64,000 nt of DNA from Amphirosellinia nigrospora. Lineage: Eukaryota > Ascomycota > Sordariomycetes > Xylariales > Xylariaceae. The notes beneath the pieces are model-generated. The model ran no database searches, was not told where the DNA came from, and was given only the letters and a program-made list of their open reading frames with translations. Positions 13,201-23,588 of the stretch are shown here, piece after piece; position 1 is the stretch's first letter; each line of letters starts with the position of its first letter. The translations under genes and the position numbers were made by a program. Location of the stretch: NCBI GenBank assembly GCA_004123355.1, contig SCHM01000003.1, positions 6,095,058 to 6,159,057 of the forward strand, in the 5' to 3' direction.

Positions 13201-16200
13201 TGATGTTGCTGGGGAGTCGGCGGTAGCGGTCTTTGGTTTAGAACTGACAGTATTAGCCATAAAAACCTCGAGAAATGCGGCTCTTGCAGAATTCGCTAAA
13301 GCTTCATCGGGGTTGCTGAACACCTCCTCAACAACGCGGACCAGTCCAGAAGCAAGGAGCTCCGCGCTCGTAACACTCTCGAGAACATCGGCATCGAAAT
13401 ATGATGCAAGGTGCTTCCATAACTTGGTGCCATTTTGGGGACTTAAGTCATCTGCTGTGCGATGGAGATAGAAGGCTTCAATGTTCGAGGCTAGGTGTTG
13501 TAAGTCGCTCAGAATTTTGACCGCCTTTTTCTTCATTGTCTTGCCATGCTTCTCGGTCTCATAAGTTTCCAAGAATTTCTTAGCAGCCTCAGCATGCGGG
13601 ACTTCATTGACGGCATATCAGTGACATAAGACGTGGAGGCGCATCCAGAGACATAGTAGAACCGTCAGAGCTAGGTGAGCCAGTCATGTCCTCGCGATGT
13701 TCGTTTTCCTGATCATCGTCGTCGTCATCATCATCGTCATCTTCTTCGTCGTCATCATCGGCATGGTCCTCATCTTCATCGTCTTGGTGGTCCTCGTCGT
13801 CGTGACCTTCATCAGAGTCGTTATGAATTGAGACTCTGTCAGCTTCGGCATCTGCTGAGGTCATAGGCTGGTTTACTGGTGGATTCTCAACAGGTTTGGC
13901 CTCGGGTTCCTTGTATTCAGCGGCCAGCTTGGCTATCTCAGAGATAACACCCTCCCTGTAAATTTGGTACCGATATATGTGGTCCAGGCGACCCAGTAGG
14001 AGTTCTGTGATTTGTATAGCATACATCACGAGTGACGGGTGGTCTTGTTGAGACAAAATCGCCGCAAGAAATGATGCGTAAGGCACTGATTTTAATGAGT
14101 CGACGAGAATATCCTTGTCCAGGTTGGAGAGCATTTTGAGCTGAGCATCGAGCACCTTTTGGCGTACCGTTAGGTTCACCGTACTAGAGAAGGCGTCTGT
14201 CAAGGTAGGGAAAAGGATGAGGGCGAACCTCCGCACTTGATCCTTGCATTCGTCCAAAAGCTCTAGTCTTTTCTCTGATGATGATTTCTTTCGTGTTCCG
14301 AGAGATGACGAGGTCGGAGTAATTGGCTCGGTAACATCGAGATCACCACTACCGTGAGACACTGAGACGCCAGGCCACCTTGGCCCGGGAGCAACTCGCA
14401 GACGACGTTAAGAGTCTCGATGATTTGCTCACGGGGCCGATGGATCAAGGCTTGCATGATAACCACGCTATCTAGCTTCGACGCAACATCTTCTGTCTCA
14501 CTTGGCGGGGAGACACCAGTTAAAATTTGATACAATGTTTCAACAACATTCAATTTGACCAGCTCAGCAGAAAGACGAGGGCTTGCCTTTGCGGTGAAGG
14601 CGAGGGATTGGAGAAAAAGAGTGTGGATACTGGAGCTGATGAGGTTCGTTGTGCCTGGAACCAGAAGCCTCAGGATAGCTTTGAGGAGGTCAACGCTGAC
14701 TAGTTGTTCCAACTTAGATGATTGATACCGAAAGCTCTCGATGATTCGGGTGACACACAAGGATGCTTGCTCAACAACACGCTGGTCACTGCTTCCCAAA
14801 ACATTAAGCAGGATCGGCATAACATCCTTAATAACGGGGAATGAGTCCTCGGGAATGTTGCGGCAGCAATTGGCTGCTGTAGTCACTGCAGTTCGTTGGG
14901 TGCTTGTAGCGAAAAAGTCCAAGTAAGATAAGCACGCAGTCAGACCGCCCTCTCGGACAATACTAGTAGGATACTCGACAGATATCTTCTCTAGCGTGCT
15001 TAGAGCTTGCTCCGCCAAATCGATGAACTGAATTTCCAACAGTTTCCGACATAACACAGGAACGGCCCCTCCGTAAACAACGTTAGCAGCGCTAGCAGGG
15101 AGAGCTTCCATGAGATTGGCCAAGCAACGACATGCTAGGAGCATAATCTCAGGACTATCACTACCGTTGAATTCACTAGGCTGCATCAAGACCACCAGTT
15201 CTTTGACAAAAGCATCAGGCGAAAGTGTCCCGAAAGATTGTCCTCATTTGAAACTAATAGAAGCTCGGAAAGCTCCTGTAGGGCAATAAGCTGCACTGAA
15301 GGGTCGTCTTTTTGCCGAAGATTGCTGAGGATATCACGTAGCCTTGATGAGATACCTGACATCATCCCGGTCAGAGCTCTTAGGGTGCTGGACAGACCGG
15401 ACCCTGGGGGACCTCCGAAACCCCCAAAGGGATCATCATCGTCGTAATGACGATGACGGTCATCGTCGTCGTCGTCATCGTCATCGTCGTGGTCCTCACT
15501 ATCATCATCGGGATCGTGCGCAGGTGGCGGGGGCGGTGGTGGAGGTTGAGGAGCTTCCTTCTCCTTCCCTTGATCCCCAGTCCCAGTCATGGTAGTATCT
15601 TCATCTGGGGAGATGGCATTGTTAATTGGTCCCCGTTTCGATCTCCGAGGCGGGCCCGACGTGCTAGCTGAGAATTGTGTTAGCGGTAACCAAAAAGTAG
15701 AACATTAAGTGACCTACCATGTGTTGGTTGACCAGTCTTCTTATGACGGCTGGACTTCCGACTCGATGATGTGGAGGCCGAGGCGGGTGTTGAATTGTCT
15801 TGCATAGCAGCAGGTGTTTGAAGCTCAGAGCTCCTAGGAAAGACATATTAGATACTGTTATACGCAAGCGTTGGAGCGATGCAGAAAGCTTACCCAGATG
15901 GACTAGACATGGTTGCAGTGGCTTTACCCTTGCGCTTGCGGGTTGCAGTGGCGGGTGTCTGGTTTGCAGGCTGTGACTGCTCGGAAGGACCGTGGTTCTG
16001 GATCTTCTGTCGCTTAGACCTGCGAGGGGAAGAAGGCTGCTCGTTCGCGGAAGGCTGCGGGGGGTCGTGGTCTTCGGCAGCGGCCTTTCTCTTTCGTAGT
16101 GAATGCGGATGTGGATGTGGTCTCGAAGAGGCTGATTGGGCGAGGCTGGAATGAGAAGACGCCACAGACTGGTCCGCAGCAGATTGGCCCGGCGGATGGC

Positions 16201-16273
16201 CTGCTGAGGAGGACGCCTGTGAAGCCGCGGCAGCGGCTTGACGGGCAGATGAACGAGTAATCCTGGAAGACAT
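10277..16273 (-). CDS. ufd4: HECT E3 ubiquitin ligase, UFD4/TRIP12 family
   Basis: The product attaches ubiquitin to substrates of the ubiquitin-fusion and N-degron pathways. The ATG is at 16271-16273. Exon 1 ends at 15894; introns at 15893-15834 and 15717-15668 split a Ser/Ala-rich basic leader. An acidic poly-Asp tract (about 15440-15540) precedes an armadillo/HEAT block that includes EIMLLACRCLANLMEALPAS and covers about 15195-14380. A second Asp tract lies at about 13690-13830. The HECT domain covers about 11880-10277, with LPSWSEDLARLYPFLFPFET, then introns at 10732-10679 and 10528-10474. The catalytic cysteine in TCVNYLKLPDYTS is codon 10379-10381, near the C-terminus as in all HECT enzymes. 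At least seven one-base frame changes lie upstream of 11880; the HECT part is clean. An intact HECT domain argues that the breaks are consensus errors. Confidence 0.92.
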
Positions 16274-17381
16274 GAGTGTCTGAAGCGATCATATAAGTTG
16301 CATGGGATGACGAAGACTCGGGGAATGTGGTGATGCAGCGGTGGTGCAGTAAATCAAAGACGGGACCGGAGCGAGTAGAGTGGGAATAGAATATGTGGGT
16401 ATAGGTAGGAAGATCCGGCGTCTCGGATAATGTAGCCTATTAGGTCGGAGGGCAGAGGGCAGAAGACATATGCTCTGGGGTTGATATCAACACATCAATC
16501 ACCGTAGGCGCGTGGACATTATGCGAAGGACTGCACTTCGCAACAAAGAGAAATATATAGTGGAAGCTGAAGGCGAGTGTTCAGGCGGGACGTGGTGGTG
16601 AATGAGGATGGCCCCGTAGGTGGAAGGTACTGTAGGTAGAGAGGTATGTAGACAAAGAGCACTCAAGCCGCGCAGTTCGTAGCTACCAAGCTACAAAGCT
16701 ACCTGGACAGTTAAGCAGGAAGGCACGTAGCCAGCCTCATTTGCTTTTTCCTCTTTTTTTTTTTTTTCCGGCTTTGGCTTTGGTTTGATGGAAACACTTA
16801 GATGAAGCAGTACCGCAAAGTCGCACCCTCTCTTATCCACGTATACTCAACAATGTGCAGAGATGATTTGTGTGTTGTGGTGACAGGGATTGGGAAGTAC
16901 AAGCAGTGTGCTCTTTTGCAGAGCTATGTAAATGAACAACTCCAAGTTGTGGGTGATTGTGGTGAGGCACAGACTACCAGTGCCAAATAGACAGTTACTG
17001 AGGTAGATGCAGGCAATATGGGTTGGTTTGGGTTTGGGAGGGCAGATAAAAAGAATAAGGAATAAGGACTTTTGCAGTTAACGCGTGCAAGTGAATGGTA
17101 AAGTGGTGCCTTACTCGGCTTAGGCTCACACCTACATTCACATGCAATAGAGGGTTTGGGGACTGGCGGAACGTGAACGGGGATGGGAATGAGAACTGGG
17201 CGGAAGTATCGGGGTAGACTTGTGGTGGATCGTACCTGGAAGATGGTGGTGATACCGATAACGCAGAGGGCGAGGCAGGTGCGACGGGTCGCGGATTCGG
17301 CGCTCTGTGGTATGCTGACGACGGCGTGTACGGGGCCGGCGGCGGTGGCGGTGTGGCAGCAGACGGGAGTACGGTTGAGGA

Positions 17382-17425
<44 letters not shown>

Positions 17426-18001
17426 AGGTTGAGGTTGTTGCGCTGGAAGATCGTGGTCGTAGTCGAGTGCCGATCGGGAGCGCGGATTCGCAGCAGTTTG
17501 TTTTCGGTCTGCCATGGATTACGCCATGAAGGCAGGCGGCGTGCGACGGACGGTGGGAGCAAGAGACGGAGGCGGGCGACTCGATGTTGATGGCTAGCGG
17601 TCGATACTCAAGGCTCGGACTTGGGACTGTGACTTGGGACTTGGAGAAATAATGGGAGTTGTCGGGTTCGGATAGAGGTCAGTTCGACGTCAGCTTTCGC
17701 TTTCCCCTCTTATCAAGGTCTCGTATCGCTCATTCGATCCGAAGGGCCAGCCGGGGTCGATTCTACCAATACAATTGTGTTCATGAACCTAAGATATTAT
17801 TATTCGATTCGTCGTAGTCGCTATCGCAAAGCTCCTACGTAGGCAGATATACAGTCGGAAGACGGCGAGGAAGAGATAGACACAACTGTTAAGCTGGTTG
17901 GAGATGAGCGCTTCGGGGAAGACTCAGAGTAGACCTCATCGGGAAGCGGGCGGCTATCCTGGCTGTCGTGTCAGCAGCGGGGTGGTTCTATCAAGCCATT
18001 A
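16274..18001. promoter_or_regulatory. Upstream region of ufd4
   Basis: This 1.7-kb stretch lies upstream of the HECT ligase start. It has a poly-T tract near 16755-16768 and a GC-rich Pro/Ser-coding-like patch on the minus strand at about 17100-17560. That patch holds a hexanucleotide repeat that makes all frames look open. It could be the first exon of an unrecognised minus-strand gene, but no continuation is visible, so I do not call one. Confidence 0.4.
17380..17440 (+). repeat. (GAGGGT)n microsatellite
   Basis: About eight tandem copies of GAGGGT (equivalently GGTGAG) are followed by degenerate GAGGTT copies. On the minus strand the repeat reads as His-Pro, Leu-Thr or Pro-Ser dipeptides depending on frame. 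The unit differs from the TTAGGG telomere repeat. The G-triplet spacing could permit G-quadruplex folding on the plus strand. Confidence 0.85.
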
Positions 18002-18110
18002 CAGGTCTCCAGGATGATAATCGTGTAGCGCCGCGCTAGTAGATTAATTACCTAAAATGGTCAATATGTAGCCCCCACTCATTTTGTATGCGCGAATATA
18101 TAGCAGTTAT
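18002..18110 (+). repeat. Left terminal inverted repeat of Tc1-like element
   Basis: This pairs with the reverse complement of about 19516-19626 over about 110 bp. It includes the GC-rich core gtagcgccgcgctagtag and a gtagccccc block. CpA sites survive here although they are lost inside the element. Confidence 0.88.
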
Positions 18111-19515
18111 TTGCTACTACTAAAATAAAGCTATTTTGATTTTTTGCTTTACGCTTACGTAGCTATTACTATATTTATAACTTTCGAAGCTATTTTAATT
18201 ATAATATAGCATTAAATTAAATACTTTTTAAAGCTATAAATATCGAAAATACGATTAACTAAATACTTTTATAGCGCTTCGAAAATAACCGCAAAAATAA
18301 ACTTTAATATATTAATTATATTTAGCTATTTATATAACTATAACCTACGCCTACGTAAGCTATTCCGTTAGTTTTTATAGCCGTAGCAGCTTTTTTATTA
18401 ATATAAAACTAAAACCTAAAAATTATAAAAGCTATAAAAAAAACTTTACGTAAAACGAGCGCTTTAAAATTTATGTATTAAAAAAGCATTTTTTAAACCT
18501 AACTTATTTTAATTTAATAAACCGTATAAATATTTCGCAAAGCTAAATCGAAAAAACATTTAACGGACCTTTTATACTTTAAAAAAAAAACGCAAAAGTT
18601 TTAAGCTATTTATAAATAATTAAAAATACGCGTTATTGTAGTTTTTTTACGTTAATAATCGCTACTATAAAGTTTTTTAGCAAAACTTATAGCTTTTTAT
18701 ATTTAAAATCGCAAGCTTTAACGAAATTTTAATAAAATATATTATAATTAACTTAAGCTTTAAACAATAAAAACAAAATAAAATAAAACTCGAATTAACT
18801 AATAAAAACTATTATTATATATTAAATTTATTATTAAGTACTTTTAAAAGTAGCTAACTTTTAAAAACTAGTTATTTTATAGCCCGATTTTTTTAATAAA
18901 ACTTACGCTATTATAAAGCTTATTTATAACCGCTAGGTTATAATATATAACTATAAAAACCTAATAACTTTTAAATTATTCTGTAAATAAAATTTTAACG
19001 GGTAAATATTTTAAAGCTAAATTTAAAGCATATATAAAAGCTTTTACTATATCTAGCTTTACGGCAAAAAAAATATTAACCGTTTTAAATATAGCAATAA
19101 AATATTTTTAAAAATAAAAAATTCTAATAATAACTAAACTATAAAACTATATTCTAATATAATAAAACTTGCTTATATATTATATAATATACAAAAAATA
19201 TGCTCGAATAGCTTTATATATATACGTTATAATAGCCGCATAAAAGCTTTAATTTAAACCTAATTAAAAACGTTTAAGCTTAAATAAAAAATTAATTAAA
19301 GTTTACATATAATATTTAATAATTAAACGAAAATACTTTTCGCTACGCAATATATAAAGCTTAAAAAAAAGTTCTTATAAATTTTTTACAAATACTAGCC
19401 GAATCTACGTACTATAAGTTTATAAACTTCCGAAATAGCAGTAATATATAATAAATGCACTAATTTTTAAGCTTTAACTATATAATAATAGTTTTTAGTA
19501 TTAAATTTCAAGTAG

Positions 19516-19626
19516 AATAACTACTATATATTCGCGCATATAAAATAAATAGGGGGCTACATATTAACCATTTTAGGTAATTAATCTACTAGCGCGGCGC
19601 TATACGATTATTATCCTGGAGACCTG
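19516..19626 (-). repeat. Right terminal inverted repeat of Tc1-like element
   Basis: This is the reverse-complement partner of the left repeat, ending in ggagacctg next to the TA at 19627-19628. Differences from the left copy are mostly C to T or G to A. Confidence 0.88.
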
Positions 19627-19987
19627 TACGGAGGTTTGTGTCACTATTGATCATTATCCTTGGCAATGGTGTAAAGTGCAAATGGGGGAGCTCACACACG
19701 GTGTGACGGCTTGGGAGCCAGCTCATCGGGCCGCTTGCAGCCCGACAGTCTCAGCAGAAAGTTAGCTAGGTATCTACTCTACTAGGCTAAGCCCTGAACT
19801 CCGCTCTAGCTAACGATTGATATGTCCCATCTGCACTAACGGTATAGCGCAGTTAGTGGTCTATGACTTTATAGACTACTGCCGGCCCGAAACACTGGTT
19901 GCCAAGCCGTCACACCGTGTGTGAGCCCCCATTTGCACTTTACACCATTGCCAAGGATAATGATCAATAGTGACACAAACCTCCGTA
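19627..19987. mobile_element. MITE, 357 bp, TA target duplication
   Basis: The element is 19629-19985, flanked by TA at 19627-19628 and 19986-19987. Terminal inverted repeats of 86 and 84 bp (19629-19714 and 19902-19985) start CGGAGGTTTGTGTCACTATT and are identical apart from a two-base AG indel near the middle. The interior is about 190 bp and non-coding. The TA duplication fits a non-autonomous Tc1/mariner-type element, but its ends do not resemble those of the adjoining transposon, so it used a different transposase. GC content is normal and there is no RIP signature, as expected for an element below the usual RIP length threshold. The near-identical arms suggest recent insertion. Confidence 0.9.
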
Positions 19988-20814
19988 TGATATCGGCCAC
20001 CAGTCACGCGTGGGATTAATTGCCCTCCTCCCCACTTCTGGCCTAGGTCTGCTAAGCACCCTGCTGTTCCGAGTCTACAGGGATCTGACATACCTACCCT
20101 AGGCCTGCCCTGGGCAGACCCTGAGCACTTCTGCTCCAGGAAATGGCGTGAGAATATCAATTTATTCGCCAAATCATATACATAGTAAGTTGTCGTTTCC
20201 CTGGATTTACGAGGAGACTACATATACCGTACACAGTACTGAAACTCTACTCGTATATGTAGATCACCTACCCCTACTGTACTTGTCTTCCTTAAACTGT
20301 AAAATAGGAGCTGATTATCGATACCCTGATATGATACAGGTACCTAACTTAACCCAACCCACGGAAACTGAGAACCAGCTATCTACCTATGCATGTGTCC
20401 ATGGCTACATGGGGACTAGGTAGATAGATACCTACTACCTAAGACAGTCCCTTCGGCATAAGTTTATCCATCATGACCATTCCTCGCCATAGCACGAGCG
20501 AGCCTGTCGAAAGCAAGATGTACGGCGCCCAGCGTTTTAATGCCCAATTAACCCACTTACATAGCATCTTTAATGGCTACCATTGCTATGCTAGACCGCT
20601 TACTTACGTGGCACGACGGGTCGCTACGACTCAAAAGATCGAGTGGTATCAAGTCGGTGGCTACTCCGCCCGCATCATGCACGCCCGAGATGTTGCGCCA
20701 ACAAGGATATGTATGTATTTTAAGGGTCGCTATACCCACTTAGAAAAGCGTCCGCGCAGAGGAGCAGATTCATGTTAGCTCAAAATGATTCAATGCTTTC
20801 TATGTAATAATGTC
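19988..20814. other. 3' flank of the BCKDH gene
   Basis: This unique-looking sequence lies between the MITE and the BCKDH E1-alpha stop. Plus-strand open frames at 20148-20423 and 20473-20778 show no recognisable domain. I see no RNA gene or repeat beyond short tacctac motifs. Confidence 0.4.
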
Positions 20815-22231
20815 TCAAGAGTCTAAGCTACTCTTTCCACCTTCGTACTCGCCCAGGTCATATTCATCGGGGATTTCTCCAGATGATCCCGTAGTTCTTT
20901 CATCTGTGCCTTGAGCTCGGGAGTGAGCTCTTCGTAGACATCCTCAAACATGCTGCGGATTGGCGGCTTCTTCTCTCGTTCTGCCTGTGAGAAAGCCTTC
21001 AACACATCTCGTCTTATGCTCTCCCGAGCCTCCTTTTCTTTTGCCTCATCCCAGAAGCCCTTTGTCTCCATATACTTTCGAAGCCGGGAGACGGGATTGT
21101 CTCGACGTTTCCAGTCTTCGACTTCTACTCGCGCTCGGTAGGCGAAAGAGTCATCTGATGTGCTATGGTGACTAACACGATAGCTCATGGCCTCGATCAG
21201 GATGGGTTTCCCACCATCCTGCAGCGCCATCTCCCTAGCTTTCTTGGTAACCTCTCTAACGGCCCAGATATCGTTTCCGTCGACTCGGATGGTATCAATG
21301 CCGTATCCAATACCTCGGCTGGCAATGCCGTCGCCGCGATACTGTTCCAAAGTCGGCGTTGAGATGGCATACCCATTGTTTCTACATATGAATACCACGG
21401 GACATGACCTAGTTGCCGCCATATTCAATGCCGCGTGAAAATCGCCCTCGCTCGCAGCGCCCTCCCGAAGTATACAGCAACTACGCGGGGTGGTAGTGTG
21501 GGGTCGTTGATGCGCTGCATCTTGAGTCCATAGGCTGCGCCAGAGGCCTGCGGTATCTGTGTTGCAAGAGGTGATGAAATCGTATGCTAATAAATTGTTA
21601 AATGGATTGCCTCTCGTACATGCTTATCCGATCCACTTACGATGTTGAGCTGTTTACTGCCATAGTGGACAGGCATGTTCCTCCCACAGCCGTTATCGAA
21701 CTTGTTTGCAACAATTGGTTCATGAAGTCGTTTAATGTGAAGCCACGTTGCGCAAAGACACCTTGTTCTCTATACTGACAGAATATAACGTCTTGCTTGT
21801 CTAAAATCGAGGCCGATCCAACACTGAGTGCCTCTTCACCAGCTGATACCATATAAAAGCTCAAGCGGCCTTGACGCTGCGCGTCAAACATGATAACGTC
21901 CATTATTGAAATCGTCAGCATCGTCCTGTACAGTTGGACGACCTCCTCGTCACTGAGATCCTGTTTGAAGGATTGGTCGACAATATTGCCATCTTGATCA
22001 ACTACACGATAAGTTGGTAGCGTGGGGTGGTCTGATGGCAATGCGAACTTGAGATCGCTCGTAAATGCGCTCTTCACAGCGCCAGGGAAGGATACATATT
22101 CAGAACCGGGTCGTTGCGATACGCTGCTCGCAGATCGAACACTAATACTAGAGACGGTGTACCTAGAAGGGGTGGCGGGGTAAGGATCGGGAGACTCTTC
22201 GTAGAGACTTGGGAATTATACTCGTCTTCAT
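20815..22231 (-). CDS. Branched-chain 2-oxoacid dehydrogenase E1 alpha subunit, mitochondrial
   Basis: This is the thiamine-diphosphate-dependent E1 alpha chain of the BCKDH complex, which oxidatively decarboxylates the 2-oxoacids of Leu, Ile and Val in the mitochondrial matrix. The ATG at 22229-22231 opens the transit peptide MKTSIIPKSLRRVSRSLPRH. The mature part includes YREQGVFAQRGFTLNDFMNQ, GRNMPVHYGSKQLNI, an intron near 21646-21590, ATQIPQASGAAYGLKMQR, then CRNNGYAISTPTLEQYRGDG and YRVSHHSTSDDSFAYR, the phosphorylation-loop region. The family C-terminus DEYDLGEYEGGK is readable in another frame and ends at TGA 20815-20817. About four one-base frame changes (after the leader, before the intron, at FGEGAASEGDF, and near the end) fall beside C or G runs. 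Confidence 0.92.
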
Positions 22232-22946
22232 CGTCAGTTCATTTCACGCCAAAAAAATTCCCTTGAAATGAATGATTGGTTCGTCTGGTGAGATTTCAAA
22301 AGAGAGGACTCCGAGGGAGTTCAGTTTGAGAGGGTGGCTTTCCCCGGACTTTCAATGGCTAGCGACGTCACCTTAAGCCGCTGCAAAGCGACTCGTTAGC
22401 GGCCGTCACTTTCCATGCTCTCGGCATTCTCAGCCCCACTCAGGAGCCACAAGCATGTGCGGCTCTAGCCCACGACACGACCAGTACTCTAAATCTGTTT
22501 AGTATCAAGAGCTACTTACACGACAATAAGGCATTGTTTAGCCTTGCTATAAGTGCTGAAAGACGCTACCTAGATATCTAGGCAGGCAGATGTGGTTGTG
22601 ATAAATGCAGCAGTACTCTAAAAGCGTTGTAAAATTAATTTGAATGTTTAACATAGCCTGCCCGAATAGAATAGATATGGAAAGCAAGCAGGTATGTGCA
22701 AACATCTGGGTAGGTAATAGGAAACTTCGACTGGCGTTTCAAAGACATTCAGTTCAATACCTTAGAACCTTATACGGGTACTGCTTCACCTGCTAGGGCG
22801 CGCCGTTTTGCAACCACACAGAAACTACACGTGCATTCCACACACCCCCCCCCCCCCCCAAAAATTCAACCTCAACACAAGCAACAAGACCGAGTGCCTG
22901 TCACGCCATACAGCTATATCGCTATCCAGCACCTTACTTAGACATC
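22232..22946. promoter_or_regulatory. Divergent intergenic region with a C homopolymer
   Basis: This lies between the BCKDH gene (-) and the small membrane protein gene (+). A run of 15 C is at 22845-22859. Otherwise it is unremarkable, with no coding signal. Confidence 0.45.
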
Positions 22947-23126
22947 ATGTCAATCCCTCAAAACGTCCTCATCGCCCTACTCATCATACTATTTGTCCTT
23001 GCCACCAGTGTCATATTCTGGAAGGTCAGAGAAATAGTCAAAAGTTTCGCCCAACTCATGTTCACTGCGAAACAGACGGAGCAGGAACAACAACGACGGG
23101 CTGCAGATCCCGAGGCTTCTGTCTAA
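22947..23126 (+). CDS. Small single-pass membrane protein, 59 residues
   Basis: The ATG at 22947 starts MSIPQNVLIALLIILFVLAT, a hydrophobic helix of about 18 residues (7-24). It is followed by FWKVREIVKSFAQLMFTAKQ and a charged tail, TEQEQQRRAADPEASV, ending at TAA 23124-23126. The design (short polar N-terminus, one helix, then an amphipathic basic segment and a Gln/Glu-rich tail) is that of a small membrane adaptor or mitochondrial/ER micropeptide. I do not recognise the family. The frame is complete and has good codon use. An overlapping longer frame at 22808-23281 is less protein-like. A gtaagt follows the stop at 23131, so the transcript may continue. Function is unknown. Confidence 0.6.
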   Translation: MSIPQNVLIALLIILFVLATSVIFWKVREIVKSFAQLMFTAKQTEQEQQRRAADPEASV

Positions 23127-23588
23127 GCAACGTAAGTCGACTAATTATTTTGCCCGTCTCGAGTCGTCAGCGCAAGGAATTCGCCTTATCTTTTTATGTC
23201 GACACACCTCTACCCTGTTACTCCAATAAGGAAATCAAGGTCGTCACCTGTGAAGGAGTCCAGTTGTTTCTGTGTAAGTAGACTAAGGTAAGGAATTGGC
23301 CAATTGATCATCTTGGCAGGCAGAGCCGATTCCCCACAACGGTGGTGCCACGGCCGGGGCGGGCGTGGGACAGGGATTCCAACGCCGACCTCCGATTCCC
23401 TAGCTGGGGCCTGCTTATCATTTTTTCCCTGTGATCGGCGCCCGGAGGCATGACCTGCGATACCGCGATATCCTACACACTGTCGCATATTGCACACGTA
23501 GGCAGGTAGCTAACTGATCGATTGGCACTAGGGCTTCTTTCTCTCCTGATGAGCCTTAGCCCAAGGTGGTTTTGAATTTGCGCCCACC
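23127..23588. promoter_or_regulatory. Upstream region of COQ5
   Basis: A 460-bp stretch between two plus-strand genes. A possible spliced leader or 3' UTR of the small gene lies here (gtaagt at 23131). No other feature is seen. Confidence 0.35.

Larger units (their letters stand above)
18000..19628. mobile_element. Tc1/mariner-like DNA transposon, heavily RIP-degraded
   Basis: The element spans 18002-19626 and is flanked by TA at 18000-18001 and 19627-19628, the target duplication of the Tc1/mariner superfamily. Its terminal inverted repeats are about 110 bp (18002 to about 18110, and about 19516 to 19626), both starting CAGGTCTCCAGGAT. They differ by only a few transitions such as gatgat/gataat and ggtcaat/ggttaat. 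At 1.6 kb it is the size of a full Tc1/mariner or Fot1-like element. The interior is AT-rich with CpA nearly absent and TpA abundant, and no transposase frame remains. It lies between ufd4 and the BCKDH gene and is surely inactive. Confidence 0.88.

Noticed and set aside
17380-17440. Possible interstitial telomere repeat
   Set aside because: The unit is GAGGGT rather than TTAGGG, and there is no neighbouring subtelomeric sequence.
17138-17590. Pro/His-, Leu/Thr- and Arg/Val-repeat open frames
   Set aside because: All result from the GAGGGT hexamer tract read in different frames and strands; none has a domain or a continuing exon.
19876-20172. 98-codon minus-strand frame
   Set aside because: It runs across the right terminal repeat of the MITE and unique flank, so it is accidental.
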